A stretch of DNA of 64,000 bases from Rhodoligotrophos appendicifer (GCF_007474605.1 NZ_VHKL01000004.1:310001-374000); one strand, 5' to 3'. Positions 17,937 to 26,900 are shown, counted from the first letter of the stretch. The notes: generated by a model from the sequence alone, not told the origin. Program-made: numbers and translations.

Positions 17937-18326
17937 TCAGCGGCGCAGCTCCATTCGGCGGCCATCTTCGCGCTCCATGACCTGACGTCGCATGTCAGTG
18001 TCCTTCTCGACCATCAGTTCGAGTTTGCGGAGTTCTCCGAGCTCGGTGTCGAAATGCGCCCGGGCCTCCTCCAGCTGTCCCTTGAGTTCCTCAATGGACT
18101 TGGTCAGGTTCTCCCGACGCGCTACAGCGGCGCGAGCGGCGCTTGGATAGCTGAAATGATTTGGGTCGGTGACACCGGTGCGTTCTTCTTCGGCCCGGAT
18201 CTGCACCGACAGCTCGCCCTGCTTGCGATTGAAGTCGGCGATCATCGACTCCAGGTCTGCCGCCTGCATCCGCTTTTCTTCGACCCTGAACCTTTGCAGT
18301 CGTACAATACTTTCCCGTGAACGCAT
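17937..18326 (-). CDS. fliJ: Flagellar export chaperone FliJ
   Basis: From the ATG reading MRSRESIVRLQRFR the protein has 129 residues, the usual FliJ size. It is almost entirely coiled coil, with charged heptads (VEEKRMQAADLESMIADFNRK, then long E/K/R-rich helices). FliJ sits in the central channel of the flagellar type III ATPase and couples FliI to the export gate. Location divergent to ctrA matches Hyphomicrobiales gene order, where fliI-fliJ commonly neighbour ctrA; here fliI is absent downstream. An upstream in-frame start would add 20 residues and is less likely. Confidence 0.75.
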   Translation of the reverse strand: MRSRESIVRLQRFRVEEKRMQAADLESMIADFNRKQGELSVQIRAEEERTGVTDPNHFSYPSAARAAVARRENLTKSIEELKGQLEEARAHFDTELGELRKLELMVEKDTDMRRQVMEREDGRRMELRR

Positions 18327-18645
18327 CTCATACCCCGCCACATACCTGTTGGTGTGGACGATGCCGCCAGCCCCCGACGGCTCCACATCACTGTTGAAAC
18401 TTCACGTCTCCCCACCTCGACTCTTCAACAGGATTCACGAATCGCGTATGCAAAAGAGTCAGGTCGATTTCGATCTTGATCCAGCAGCGCTTAAAGCTCG
18501 GTAAATCGATGACAGATGAGGTGATCGGCGCATCGGCAACCTCGTAATTCGACTTCATGCGAAATGGCCAGTTTCTCGGAGAGCGTGATGTATTTGCGGA
18601 ATTTTTTTGGTCCCGCCCGTTCAATTCCGCCTTCGATAGATTTTG

Positions 18646-18684
18646 TTAACCACTTACCGCGTAACTTAACCATCGGCGTTAACC
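18646..18684 (+). promoter_or_regulatory. Cluster of CtrA half-sites in the ctrA promoter region
   Basis: Three copies of TTAACC occur within 40 bases at 18646, 18666 and 18679; the middle one is the full TTAACCAT. TTAACCAT is the half-site I associate with CtrA in Hyphomicrobiales. They lie about 80-115 bases upstream of the ctrA ATG in the fliJ-ctrA gap (18327-18761), which otherwise holds no gene. Autoregulation of ctrA, and perhaps joint control of fliJ, is the natural reading. Confidence 0.5.
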
Positions 18685-18761
18685 GGAAGGTCAGAAACGC
18701 TTCGGGATGAACCCGTCCCGGGGTGGCGACCCGTCTCGGGCCAGGTTGAGAGGGGAATCGG

Positions 18762-19469
18762 ATGAGAGTCCTTCTGATCGAGGACGATACTGCAACGGCG
18801 CAGAGCATCGAGCTTATGTTGAAGTCGGAAGGCTTCAACGTCTATACGACCGATCTCGGCGAAGAAGGTGTCGATCTCGGCAAATTATACGATTACGACA
18901 TTATCCTGCTGGATTTAAATCTGCCGGATATGAGCGGCTACGAAGTGCTTAAGTCACTGCGGGTCAGCCGGGTCAATACGCCCATCCTCATCCTGTCTGG
19001 CCTTGCCGGCATCGAGGATAAGGTGAAGGGACTCGGCGTCGGTGCTGACGACTATATGACCAAACCGTTCCACAAGGACGAGCTGGTCGCACGCATCCAT
19101 GCGGTCGTGCGGCGGTCTAAAGGTCACGCCCAGTCGGTCATCCAAACTGGCGATCTTCGGGTCAATCTCGACACGAAGACGGTGGAGGTGAATGGACAGC
19201 GTGTCCATCTGACCGGCAAGGAGTACCAGATGCTGGAGCTCCTGAGCCTCAGGAAGGGCACGACGCTCACCAAGGAGATGTTCCTGAATCATCTCTATGG
19301 CGGCATGGACGAGCCCGAGCTCAAAATCATCGACGTCTTCGTCTGCAAGCTGCGCAAGAAACTGGCGACGGCCACAGGCGGACGGCATCACATCGAGACG
19401 GTGTGGGGTCGCGGGTATGTTTTACGTGATCCCATTCATGAAGATCACGAGATGCGGGCCTCAGCCTGA
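18762..19469 (+). CDS. ctrA: Cell-cycle response regulator CtrA
   Basis: This 235-residue OmpR-type response regulator has a receiver domain (phospho-acceptor Asp51, acidic pair Glu7/Asp8, Lys in MTKPF). Its C-terminal winged helix has the near-invariant CtrA stretch [36 protein letters not shown] and [13 protein letters not shown]. CtrA is the master regulator of the alphaproteobacterial cell cycle, controlling division, flagellar and chemotaxis genes. The tail ends with Ala (RASA), reminiscent of the proteolysis signal of Caulobacter CtrA. It faces chpT, whose product donates phosphate to CtrA. Confidence 0.97.
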   Translation: MRVLLIEDDTATAQSIELMLKSEGFNVYTTDLGEEGVDLGKLYDYDIILLDLNLPDMSGYEVLKSLRVSRVNTPILILSGLAGIEDKVKGLGVGADDYMTKPFHKDELVARIHAVVRRSKGHAQSVIQTGDLRVNLDTKTVEVNGQRVHLTGKEYQMLELLSLRKGTTLTKEMFLNHLYGGMDEPELKIIDVFVCKLRKKLATATGGRHHIETVWGRGYVLRDPIHEDHEMRASA

Positions 19470-19494
19470 TCGCATCTCGCGGTCTACCCCTGAT

Positions 19495-19522
19495 AAAAAA
19501 CGGCCCGGCACAGTCCGGGCCG
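19495..19522 (-). terminator. Rho-independent terminator of chpT
   Basis: A perfect 8-base stem, CGGCCCGG / CCGGGCCG (19501-19508 and 19515-19522), encloses a six-base loop. On the minus strand it is followed by six T residues, so it terminates chpT transcription. On the plus strand there is no T run, so it would act only weakly for ctrA. Confidence 0.85.
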
Positions 19523-19530
19523 TAGCTTTC

Positions 19531-20202
19531 TCAGTCCTCGCTCTCACTGAGGTCTTCAGCGGCAGCGGGAGGAGCTGCCATCGCGCTGGCGACCGCTGTG
19601 TTTCCGTCCATGGCAAGCTTGACGACATAGCCAAGGTCTTCGGCGATGCGGACGGTGTAATAGGTTTGCACGTGCCGCGGATCCAGATCCTCGGCGAGCA
19701 ATTCACCATCAATGATCCGAGCCGTCTTCTCAGGGATCTTCGCCCCCTCCCCCGTCGCGGTCACGCTGAATTCGCCATTCTTCAGAAGAACAGCGACCTG
19801 GCCCCCTCGGGGAATCGTGGAGACAGCGATCAGTAACAGATTCAGGAGAAGCTTGACCTCGGCCTTGGGCCTCGTCTCGATTGGGGCATCCCAGCTCAGC
19901 TTGACCTTCTCATCACCGATGAACCCTCGTGCAATCTGCTCGGCCTCCGTCAGGTCAAGATAGGCACCCGCCGACCCGGAGGCGCCGAAAGCCATTCGAC
20001 AGAACTGCAGCTTCGCGCTGGCCGTCCGCGCCGAGCGGCGGATCAAGTCCAGGGCAATCTCCTTCATCGCCTCGTCGTCCTCGTCGTCGAGAACCTCCAG
20101 GCCGTTTGTAATCGCCCCTACGGGCGAAATAACATCATGACACACTCTGCTGCACAGGAGAGCGGCTAGATCCAGATCACTCAGCAATGTCGTCCGGCTC
20201 AT
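19531..20202 (-). CDS. chpT: Histidine phosphotransferase ChpT
   Basis: The 223-residue protein has the ChpT (DUF2328) pattern. An N-terminal dimerisation/HPt helix contains the phospho-histidine in CSRVCHDVISPVGAITNGLEVL. A degenerate ATPase-like domain follows, with LLLNLLLIAVSTIPRGG. ChpT relays phosphate from the CckA kinase to CtrA and CpdR. I use the ATG reading MSRTTLLSD, with AGGAG 11 bases upstream; an upstream in-frame ATG is possible. It is convergent with ctrA, a common arrangement in this order. Confidence 0.93.
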   Translation of the reverse strand: MSRTTLLSDLDLAALLCSRVCHDVISPVGAITNGLEVLDDEDDEAMKEIALDLIRRSARTASAKLQFCRMAFGASGSAGAYLDLTEAEQIARGFIGDEKVKLSWDAPIETRPKAEVKLLLNLLLIAVSTIPRGGQVAVLLKNGEFSVTATGEGAKIPEKTARIIDGELLAEDLDPRHVQTYYTVRIAEDLGYVVKLAMDGNTAVASAMAAPPAAAEDLSESED

Positions 20203-20364
20203 GAAAATCCCATCTCCTGACATCGGGAATCGACGGCATAGCAGCCTTTTCCTCTGTACACTCGGGGTCTTCGGATGCCAAGCGTGCCACCCCAACCGAG
20301 ATTCTCCTTGACCCCCTCACCTCAGCGGCAAGAAATGCGATACTCAGACGCCAAGGATCAGACC

Positions 20365-21180
20365 ATGCCGCCTCTGAAGGCCCCTCCATACCTCGCTCAG
20401 TCGGAAATCTTCCAGAGTTTCACGCCGCTGGCCTTCGAGGCCGGTCGGGCGATCATGGGGGTCTATGACCGGGGCCCTTCGGTCACGTTGAAGGCCGACG
20501 CGTCTCCCGTCACTGAAGCGGACGGGCTTGCCGAGGCCCTGATTCTCGAGGGGCTCGGCCGCTGCCTGCCCAATATCGCCGTGGTTGCCGAAGAGGCGTG
20601 CTCGTCTGGATATTTTCCGCCCACGGGGGAGCGGTTCATCCTCGTCGATCCGCTGGACGGTACCAAAGAATTCATCAGCCGCAACGGTGAGTTCACGGTG
20701 AATATCGCGCTCATCGAGGACCAGGTTCCTATCGCAGGGGTCATCTTTGCTCCGGCCATCAACCGGTTCTGCTATGGCGAACGAGGCCTTGGGGCGTGGC
20801 ATTGCAAAACTGACGCCGACAGTACGGACGTCGTTGAACTCTTACCGATGCACACACGGCCCCAGCCGGATGGAGGCCTTGTTGTCGTCGCCAGCCGCAG
20901 CCATCGTGATGCGCCCACGGATGCGTATCTCGAAACCATAGCGGTCGACACCGTGGTGTCCGCCGGCTCATCCCTCAAATTCTGCCTCATCGCCGCAGGT
21001 GAAGCGGATATCTATCCGCGGTTCGGCCGCACCATGGAATGGGACGTGGCAGCGGGTCACGCGATTCTCAACGCAGCCGGCGGCAGCATGGTCGCCATCG
21101 ACGGCTCGCCCTTTCTTTACGGCAAACGAGAGCGAAACTTTGATAATCCCGGCTTCATCGCCCGCGGGTGGAGAGAGTGA
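20365..21180 (+). CDS. cysQ: 3'(2'),5'-bisphosphate nucleotidase CysQ
   Basis: This inositol-monophosphatase-superfamily enzyme of about 271 residues has the metal-binding motif VDPLDGTKEFI and the second-metal motif EWDVAAGHAIL. The first acidic site is VVAEE. CysQ hydrolyses 3'-phosphoadenosine 5'-phosphate to AMP, removing the by-product of sulfate activation and of PAPS-dependent sulfotransferases. It therefore suits the TPR-sulfotransferase encoded 3 kb upstream, although CysQ is general. The ATG at 20365 has AAGGA seven bases upstream; an ATG at 20335 is an alternative. Start is unsure, function is solid. Confidence 0.92.
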   Translation: MPPLKAPPYLAQSEIFQSFTPLAFEAGRAIMGVYDRGPSVTLKADASPVTEADGLAEALILEGLGRCLPNIAVVAEEACSSGYFPPTGERFILVDPLDGTKEFISRNGEFTVNIALIEDQVPIAGVIFAPAINRFCYGERGLGAWHCKTDADSTDVVELLPMHTRPQPDGGLVVVASRSHRDAPTDAYLETIAVDTVVSAGSSLKFCLIAAGEADIYPRFGRTMEWDVAAGHAILNAAGGSMVAIDGSPFLYGKRERNFDNPGFIARGWRE

Positions 21181-21466
21181 GAACAGCCTTTCCAAGGCGT
21201 TAACGGTTTGGAAGGCCCCCGGCTGTAAATTATTGTCAGTGCGCGTCCCCGGCTGCTGTTCCGACGCCGATTCGTGACGATTCCAGCGTCGGATTCAGGT
21301 TTAGCCATGGGGATGACAAGCACTCGGCGGAAGCAGGCGGGGCACCGACCGTTAAAGGGCGTCAACGGAAGAGCTCGAAAGAGCATGACAGGAGCGTGGT
21401 GAGGAGGCTCGTTGCCTCCGGGGATGCCGCCAATGCGGCGGCGCAACGCCCGAGTGGAAGAATGCT

Positions 21467-22093
21467 ATGACGAAGTCGCTAATGAAGTCTGTCCGAGCCA
21501 ATAGCCTAGCCATCATTGGTGGGATCGCTGTCGGTATTGGCGCTGCCGCTCTCAGCCCAGCCCCTGCCATATCCCAGACAACGGGTGCCATTCATCAGAA
21601 CCCGGCGGGCGAGAACTATACCTCCCAAGAAATCGTCGCCGCGGGGCATGGCTTCTTCGGAACGACAACCGCGGGATTTGCGGAAGCCATCGAGCGGACC
21701 TTTTCCGACGCCGGTCAGCCAAACGCTTACATCGTCGGCCAGGAAGGTGCCGGCGCTTTCTTCGGCGGCCTCCGCTACGGTGAAGGCACCATGTATCTGA
21801 AGAATGGCGGCAGCTACAAAGTCTACTGGCAGGGCCCCTCGATCGGCTTCGACTTCGGTGGCAATGGATCGCGGGTCATGACCCTCGTGTATAATCTCAG
21901 TTCCCCGAACCAGATCTTCGAGCGCTTCATCGGTGTTGAAGGCTCGGCCTATATCGTCGGTGGGTTCGGGGTAAACTACCAACAGAACAACCAGCTGAAA
22001 CTTGCCCCTATCCGGACCGGAGTCGGGGCCCGGCTGGGGGCCAATGTCGGCTATCTGAAATACACCCCTGAGGCGACTTGGAATCCCTTTTAA
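21467..22093 (+). CDS. eipA: EipA-like periplasmic envelope protein (DUF1134)
   Basis: The 208-residue protein starts with a signal sequence (SLAIIGGIAVGIGAAALSPAPAISQ). The conserved DUF1134 body follows: AAGHGFFGTTTAGFAEAIE, a glycine-rich VGQEGAGAFFGGLRYGEG, YWQGPSIGFDFGGNGSR and GVGARLGANVGYLKYT. In Brucella the homologue EipA is a periplasmic beta-barrel protein important for envelope stress resistance and directly activated by CtrA, so its proximity to ctrA, chpT and sciP is notable. The ATG is preceded by GTGGAAGA. No clear full CtrA box is visible upstream, only a TTTAGCCAT near 21300. Confidence 0.88.
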   Translation: MTKSLMKSVRANSLAIIGGIAVGIGAAALSPAPAISQTTGAIHQNPAGENYTSQEIVAAGHGFFGTTTAGFAEAIERTFSDAGQPNAYIVGQEGAGAFFGGLRYGEGTMYLKNGGSYKVYWQGPSIGFDFGGNGSRVMTLVYNLSSPNQIFERFIGVEGSAYIVGGFGVNYQQNNQLKLAPIRTGVGARLGANVGYLKYTPEATWNPF

Positions 22094-22265
22094 GTTTCGC
22101 TACCCGCACGTTCCGTCCTACAGGCTTCAGGCTGAGACTTGCCTAGCAATGTTGACAGGTTTAATTGCTGGTATCATGACTTGCGGCAAGCTACGCAATT
22201 ATAGGTTTATTCAATCGACCGTTGCGCGGATTGCTCTACCTTCGAGAAAGAGAGCGTAGGGTCGA

Positions 22266-23366
22266 ATGGTCTATCTCGAGACGATCATGTTGATCGCTCT
22301 AGGCTTTGTCCTGGCAAGCCTGTTCGCTCTCTTTCTACTGCGAATCGTCTGGCATCACGGCGAGCGGACGGGGCGCCGTCGCGTGCAGTCCCAATTCCCC
22401 ACGACCAGCGAGGAATTGCGCGCGGACAGGGCTCGGCTGCGGGCAGAACTGGCGATGCTGGTTCGCAAAACCGAGCTCAGGATCGAAGATTTCAAACTCC
22501 AGCTGATCGAACGCGACCGCGAGATCGCCCTCACGCGGGCCAGGATGGAGGAGATCGGGCAGGAGCTGTCACAACGCGACGATCAGCTCGGGAAGCTGCG
22601 CGGAGGACGGCTGCCGCTCGAAGAGGAACTGGCCGAGCGCAGCTCTGCCCTGCAAAGCCTGCAAAGGACGGCCCGGGATTATCTCGATCAGATCCAACGC
22701 CTGACGCGGGAGGTCGAGGCGGCCCACGCCACGATCAAAGACCGCGAAAGGTTGATCTCCGACCTGAAGCGTGGATCGCCGCGTCGGAACGATGCCCCCG
22801 CTGCCCGGGGACATGCCCCGGAAATCCCCAACGCGCTGCTCGCGACAGAGGAGCACCTCCGCGAGAAAATTGCGACGATCGACGCCTTGACCCGAGACCT
22901 GTCCACTCGACGCGCGGATGCGCAGGCACTACCGATCCAAAACCCGGACGCGGGACAGGCTCACACCGAGGCCGAAAGGCGCCGTCTCGCCGGCACCCTC
23001 GATGAAGCCGAGCGCATGTCGCGGCATCTGATCCGAGGTTACGGGGAACTCCGGTCCCAAGTCGAGCAGGCTCCCCCTCCTGAAAATACCCCGCCCGTAA
23101 GCCCTGAAGAGCAACGGAGTGAAACCGAGGCCGAGCCAAATGCGGAAGACGTCGTCGCGGGCTGGGCCAAGTCTCCTCCAGAGGAAGCAGCCGATCCGGC
23201 CAGCGACAGTCGGGACACCGCGGATCCGGGGGATGAAGTCGATGCCGCCGTTCAGCCGGGCCAAAGGTCTACGCTGACCCGATTGAAGGCCAAGTCTCGT
23301 AAGCGACGCACCCCCAAGCGGGACGACGAAGACGCATCGCCTGATTCAGCCGAGCCGGCGCAATAG
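22266..23366 (+). CDS. Membrane-anchored coiled-coil protein, function unknown
   Basis: I do not recognise a named family. The 366 residues begin with one membrane helix (TIMLIALGFVLASLFALFLLRIVW). A long Arg/Glu-rich coiled coil runs to about residue 165 (RADRARLRAELAML, REIALTRARMEEIGQELSQRDDQLGKL), with further heptads to about residue 265. A Pro/Glu-rich acidic tail ends with a basic patch KAKSRKRRTPKRDDED. The topology would place the coil in the cytoplasm or periplasm as a scaffold. It lies between eipA and the ROK-like gene and reads in the same direction. Confidence 0.7.
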   Translation: MVYLETIMLIALGFVLASLFALFLLRIVWHHGERTGRRRVQSQFPTTSEELRADRARLRAELAMLVRKTELRIEDFKLQLIERDREIALTRARMEEIGQELSQRDDQLGKLRGGRLPLEEELAERSSALQSLQRTARDYLDQIQRLTREVEAAHATIKDRERLISDLKRGSPRRNDAPAARGHAPEIPNALLATEEHLREKIATIDALTRDLSTRRADAQALPIQNPDAGQAHTEAERRRLAGTLDEAERMSRHLIRGYGELRSQVEQAPPPENTPPVSPEEQRSETEAEPNAEDVVAGWAKSPPEEAADPASDSRDTADPGDEVDAAVQPGQRSTLTRLKAKSRKRRTPKRDDEDASPDSAEPAQ

Positions 23367-23444
23367 ACCGCCTTGCCGGCGTCCAGTTGCCAAGCAACTT
23401 TTCGAATGGCCGCACGTTACCCGTCACCGCGGGAGTGATCATCA

Positions 23445-24521
23445 GTGGCAAAATCAGCGCCTTCCAAGAACAGCCTGGCGACAGGAATCCACGCCGCCGT
23501 GGAGCTTCCGGCTGTTTTCGTCGACAAATACAACATCGAAACCAAGGATGACGGCGAGTTCATTGGGGACCGTGTCAGCGGACGGGCGTTCCGCAGGCTT
23601 CTGGATGAAAGAAGAAAGGCTCTCGCCAAGCACGGTCCAGATCCTCTCGGGGAGCAGTCCAGTGCCGAGGTCAGCAAAAAGAAACTCGATAAGATCCTCC
23701 TCGACGGTGATCCCAAGGCGGCAAGCGTCATCATCGGGGTTGTTGCAGATTTTGGAGAAACATTGGCCGACGTCATTCGACGTTTCCGCAAGACCAAAGA
23801 CTGGAACGACGTGTCGTCCATCACGGTGGGAGGCGGCCTTCGTCAGAGCCGCATCGGCGAACTGATCATCGGCCGCGCAGCCACGATCCTGCAGAGCGAC
23901 GGGGTTGATATCGATATGTTCCCCATCCAGCATCATCCCGACCAGGCTGGCCTGATTGGTGCGGTCCAGCTCACCCCACCCTGGATGCTGTCGGGGTTTG
24001 ACGAAATCCTTGCGGTAGACGTGGGCGGATCAAACATCCGCGCCGGGATCATCGCGCTGAATGGGAAAAAGGCCCCTGATTTTTCTGCAGCGGAGGTCAC
24101 CGAGTTCGAGCACTGGCGACACGCAGAGGACGATCCAAACAGACAGGAAGCGATCGATCGACTCGTTGATATGCTGAAAAACCTGATCCGGAAATCGAAG
24201 CGGGCCAAGCGCAAGCTCGCCCCGATGATCGGGGTCGGATGTCCCGGAGCCATCACTCCAGACGGTCAGATCCAAAAAGGAGGGCAAAACCTCCCTGGCA
24301 ACTGGGAGAGCTCCCGGTTCAATCTTCCCGACATCATAGAAGAGAAGATTCCGACCATCGGCGAGCATGAGACCTTTGTGGTCATGCACAATGACGCGGT
24401 GGTGCAGGGCCTCAGTCAAGTCCCGTTCATGCGAGACCATCGGCATTGGGCCGTGCTCACCATGGGAACCGGCCTCGGCAATGCCGTCTTCACGAACAAG
24501 GATGTCGAGAAGACAAAGTAG
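23445..24521 (+). CDS. ROK-superfamily protein with circularly permuted motif order
   Basis: The 358-residue protein carries every main ROK (sugar kinase/repressor) landmark, but in rotated order. Residues 44-49 (VSGRAF), 127-131 (TVGGG) and 166-173 (DQAGLIGA) are normally C-terminal. They precede the normally N-terminal phosphate motif VDVGGSNIR (191-199), GVGCPG (263-268), the catalytic HNDA (Asp317) and GTGLG (341-345), after which the protein ends. The zinc-binding Cys cluster of typical ROK proteins is absent. It starts with GTG. A glucokinase-like phosphotransfer is plausible because the Asp and phosphate loops remain, but the substrate is unknown. The permutation is read directly from motif order. 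Confidence 0.78.
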   Translation: MAKSAPSKNSLATGIHAAVELPAVFVDKYNIETKDDGEFIGDRVSGRAFRRLLDERRKALAKHGPDPLGEQSSAEVSKKKLDKILLDGDPKAASVIIGVVADFGETLADVIRRFRKTKDWNDVSSITVGGGLRQSRIGELIIGRAATILQSDGVDIDMFPIQHHPDQAGLIGAVQLTPPWMLSGFDEILAVDVGGSNIRAGIIALNGKKAPDFSAAEVTEFEHWRHAEDDPNRQEAIDRLVDMLKNLIRKSKRAKRKLAPMIGVGCPGAITPDGQIQKGGQNLPGNWESSRFNLPDIIEEKIPTIGEHETFVVMHNDAVVQGLSQVPFMRDHRHWAVLTMGTGLGNAVFTNKDVEKTK

Positions 24522-24618
24522 TTTCGATCCAGCCGTTCTTTTGCTCGCAGTGGAACGCGAGCCGCGCCAGTCGGTTAGGATCCGCGGCTCGCCAAATTTC
24601 CTACTGCTGAGGCAGGGA

Positions 24619-24858
24619 TCAGAGCCCAGCGCCCAGGCGGCGGCCGATTTCCCGCTCGGCATTGTCGGTCATCGTCCCGCCGTTGAGCTGCAGCATGCGT
24701 GCGATTTCGGCATCAGCTTGCCGCTGCCGCGCAACGATGATCCCGTCGATCAGGCGACGGAAGAAGCCCGCGCCGCTGGAGCGGGGTTTGTCGGCTTGGA
24801 GGGGCAGATCTGTGTAAGTTGCGGTCTTCACTGTTCTCGTCCTCATGTGGGTTGGCAT
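24619..24858 (-). CDS. Small conserved-type hypothetical protein
   Basis: The frame encodes up to 79 residues with a positively charged amphipathic core, GFFRRLIDGIIVARQRQADAEIARML, of a kind common in short Hyphomicrobiales proteins. I cannot name a family. Start choices are ATG at 24858, ATG at 24846, or GTG at 24831 with GAGGA upstream (MKTATYTDLPL). It is divergent from the DUF2934 gene over 333 bases that contain one stress-type promoter candidate and no other gene. Confidence 0.55.
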   Translation of the reverse strand: MPTHMRTRTVKTATYTDLPLQADKPRSSGAGFFRRLIDGIIVARQRQADAEIARMLQLNGGTMTDNAEREIGRRLGAGL

Positions 24859-25137
24859 TAAGCCGCCACAGGCGTTCCATTTATCGTTGGTTCCAATATA
24901 ATAATAATGTTGCGATGCAATAGACCTTAGAGCGCAATGGTGCCATGCACCAAGAACATGTCACTGTAGAAAAGTCGTTAAATTTCATCGTTTTGCATAG
25001 TTTTTCAGCGAAGTTGACGGGAGACCGCTCAGGTTTAAGGCACTCCGCTCTGATGCGGTGCACAAGTCGCATTCACATCGTTTCCAGCCGTAGCGCGCGT
25101 GCATCACTTTTCCACATGACAGAGAGCGGATTCCGTC

Positions 25138-25163
25138 GGAACATTCGGAGCATCTGACGAGTT
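25138..25163 (+). promoter_or_regulatory. Candidate EcfG-type (general stress) promoter
   Basis: GGAAC at 25138-25142 followed 17 bases later by AGTT fits the EcfG consensus GGAAC-N16/17-cGTT with one deviation at the weakly conserved first base. It ends 28 bases upstream of the DUF2934 ATG, a suitable promoter distance. EcfG controls the general stress response in Hyphomicrobiales. Confidence 0.45.
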
Positions 25164-25191
25164 TCTTGGCCAGGAGAGGAAAGGACGCTTC

Positions 25192-25476
25192 ATGGTCGAC
25201 AAAGAATCGAAGATCCGAAAGCGGGCTTACGAGCTGTGGGAGGCGGAGGGTCGACCCGACAATCGACATCATCATCATTGGGAACAGGCGACGCAGGAGC
25301 TGGAAAAGGGGCCCGTCGAGAAGGCCGGAAAAGGCTCGGCGAAGAAGGCTGATAAGCCGGTTCCTCAGGACGCTCCCGCCGCAAAGGGGAAATCCAAGGC
25401 AGAACCGACAAAGACGAGCTCCGGAAAAGCGACCGGTCGTCCTAAGGCGAAAACCAGAGGCGCAGCTTCAAAATAG
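25192..25476 (+). CDS. DUF2934 protein with histone-like basic tail
   Basis: The first ~40 residues match DUF2934 (IRKRAYELWEAEGRPDN followed by HHHHWEQATQEL), a short domain of unknown role widespread in rhizobia. The rest is a low-complexity Lys/Ala/Pro tail (KAGKGSAKKADKP, then GKATGRPKAKTRGAASK) like histone H1 or bacterial nucleoid proteins. The ATG has AGGAGAGGAAAGGA upstream. A likely EcfG promoter suggests stress induction. DNA binding is only inferred from charge. Confidence 0.8.
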   Translation: MVDKESKIRKRAYELWEAEGRPDNRHHHHWEQATQELEKGPVEKAGKGSAKKADKPVPQDAPAAKGKSKAEPTKTSSGKATGRPKAKTRGAASK

Positions 25477-25491
25477 CCAGGGAGGTCGGCG

Positions 25492-26691
25492 CTAAGGTGC
25501 CGCGCTCTTGGGCAGGGCTGCCAGAAGGGTCTGATTCCGGCCCGAGCGCTTCGCATCGTAAAGTGCGCGATCAGCCTCCAGGAGCATGGCCTCGACGTCC
25601 AAACTCCCCTCACGGGCCGCCGCGACGCCTATGCTTACGGTTGCATTGACGACGTGATCACCGACCCGCCTCGCCTTCAGCTGGAAGGCCATCCGCAGCC
25701 TCTCGGCGACGATCATGGCGTCTTTCGCCGTCGCTGATCGGAGCAGACAGACGAATTCCTCGCCCCCGAATCTGAAGACAAGGTCGTCCCGGCGGAGAAC
25801 TTCCTCAGCGGTTTGAGCAGCCATCGTGATCACTCGATCACCGACCCCGTGACCGAAGAGATCATTGATCTGCTTGAAATGATCCAGGTCTACGAGCAAC
25901 AGCGCCCAGGACGCCCGCTCGTCTTCGGGTGAGGTCTTCAAGGCTGCAACGTAACTGGTGAAACCCCGTCGGTTCTGCACACCCGTGAGGGGATCCATGA
26001 GCGCCATATGGTAATTCTGGAGTGAGGTTCGCTCGCGCGTTAATGCGATCATGAAAGCGCAGACGAGGAGGGCTTGACCGACCGCCAGAATGTTGAATCC
26101 CACCACCGTCCAGGGCTCAGCCGGCGCTGCACCGTAGGGAGCCGGAATCAGATCGGCCAGGGGAATCCGGATGAAGGCGAAGCAGGCAAATACGGCAAAG
26201 ATCCAGAACAACATGGACCGAGACGGGAGATCCTCTTCCCGGCTGCGCCAGAACTCCCATGCCGCTAGCCCGTTAAACAGGCAGACCAGGCTCGCTCGGG
26301 TCCCCGCACCGAGATTGTAGAGTTCATAGGGAGAAAAGACGAGAGCGGACAATCCCACCCATAAGGTGACCGGCAGTATGATGTAGACAACGCGTGGACT
26401 GCGCCCATACACGGCACGCACCGCCTGCCATGCAAAACCGTATGCCAGAAGGATTAAACCCGCCGCCATGCGGTAACCCCACAGGCCAGGAAAAATCGAT
26501 GGTTTGAGGAGAAGAAAGCCCCCAGCGCAGCCCAGCAAGAACGGAAGCGTGAACCAAAGAAACTTCGCTGGATATCCCTCACGAACCCAAAAGATCAGAA
26601 GCAGGACAGCAATCATCCCGAAGATCGAGGCGCTGTAGCCGATTAGGGTCGAGACGTCGATGGACACGCGTTTTTCTGTTGCCTTCTGCAA
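25492..26691 (-). CDS. Membrane-bound diguanylate cyclase (GGDEF)
   Basis: The N-terminal ~220 residues form about seven or eight membrane helices with no recognisable ligand domain. The C-terminal GGDEF domain has the active-site FRFGGEEF and, five residues before it, the RxxD product-inhibition site (RRDD). It should make cyclic di-GMP from two GTP, with feedback inhibition. No EAL domain is present. A start at MQKATEKRVSIDV is used. The gene ends 15 bases from the DUF2934 stop (convergent). The sensed signal is unknown. Confidence 0.92.
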   Translation of the reverse strand: MQKATEKRVSIDVSTLIGYSASIFGMIAVLLLIFWVREGYPAKFLWFTLPFLLGCAGGFLLLKPSIFPGLWGYRMAAGLILLAYGFAWQAVRAVYGRSPRVVYIILPVTLWVGLSALVFSPYELYNLGAGTRASLVCLFNGLAAWEFWRSREEDLPSRSMLFWIFAVFACFAFIRIPLADLIPAPYGAAPAEPWTVVGFNILAVGQALLVCAFMIALTRERTSLQNYHMALMDPLTGVQNRRGFTSYVAALKTSPEDERASWALLLVDLDHFKQINDLFGHGVGDRVITMAAQTAEEVLRRDDLVFRFGGEEFVCLLRSATAKDAMIVAERLRMAFQLKARRVGDHVVNATVSIGVAAAREGSLDVEAMLLEADRALYDAKRSGRNQTLLAALPKSAAP

Positions 26692-26900
26692 TCGTTAACA
26701 GTTTTGGTGCATGCGCCAGAAACTGAATTTTATGCGGTCGATCGTGAATGAATGCTGCAGAGTAAAATTGCAAGGGGAATCAAGACTTCAGGTGTGGAGG
26801 GAACAAACACAATCTGAGGTGTGTTCATCTTGGCGAGAGCCATCAACACTATGATGTTGAGGAGGCTTGAAGCTTGCCCCCTCCTCAGGTCTCCTCGCGC

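Noticed and set aside
21181-21220. Hairpin-like GCCTT...AAGGC and CCTTTCC...GGAAGG after cysQ
   Set aside because: The stems are short and imperfect, and no T tract follows, so terminator status is not supported.
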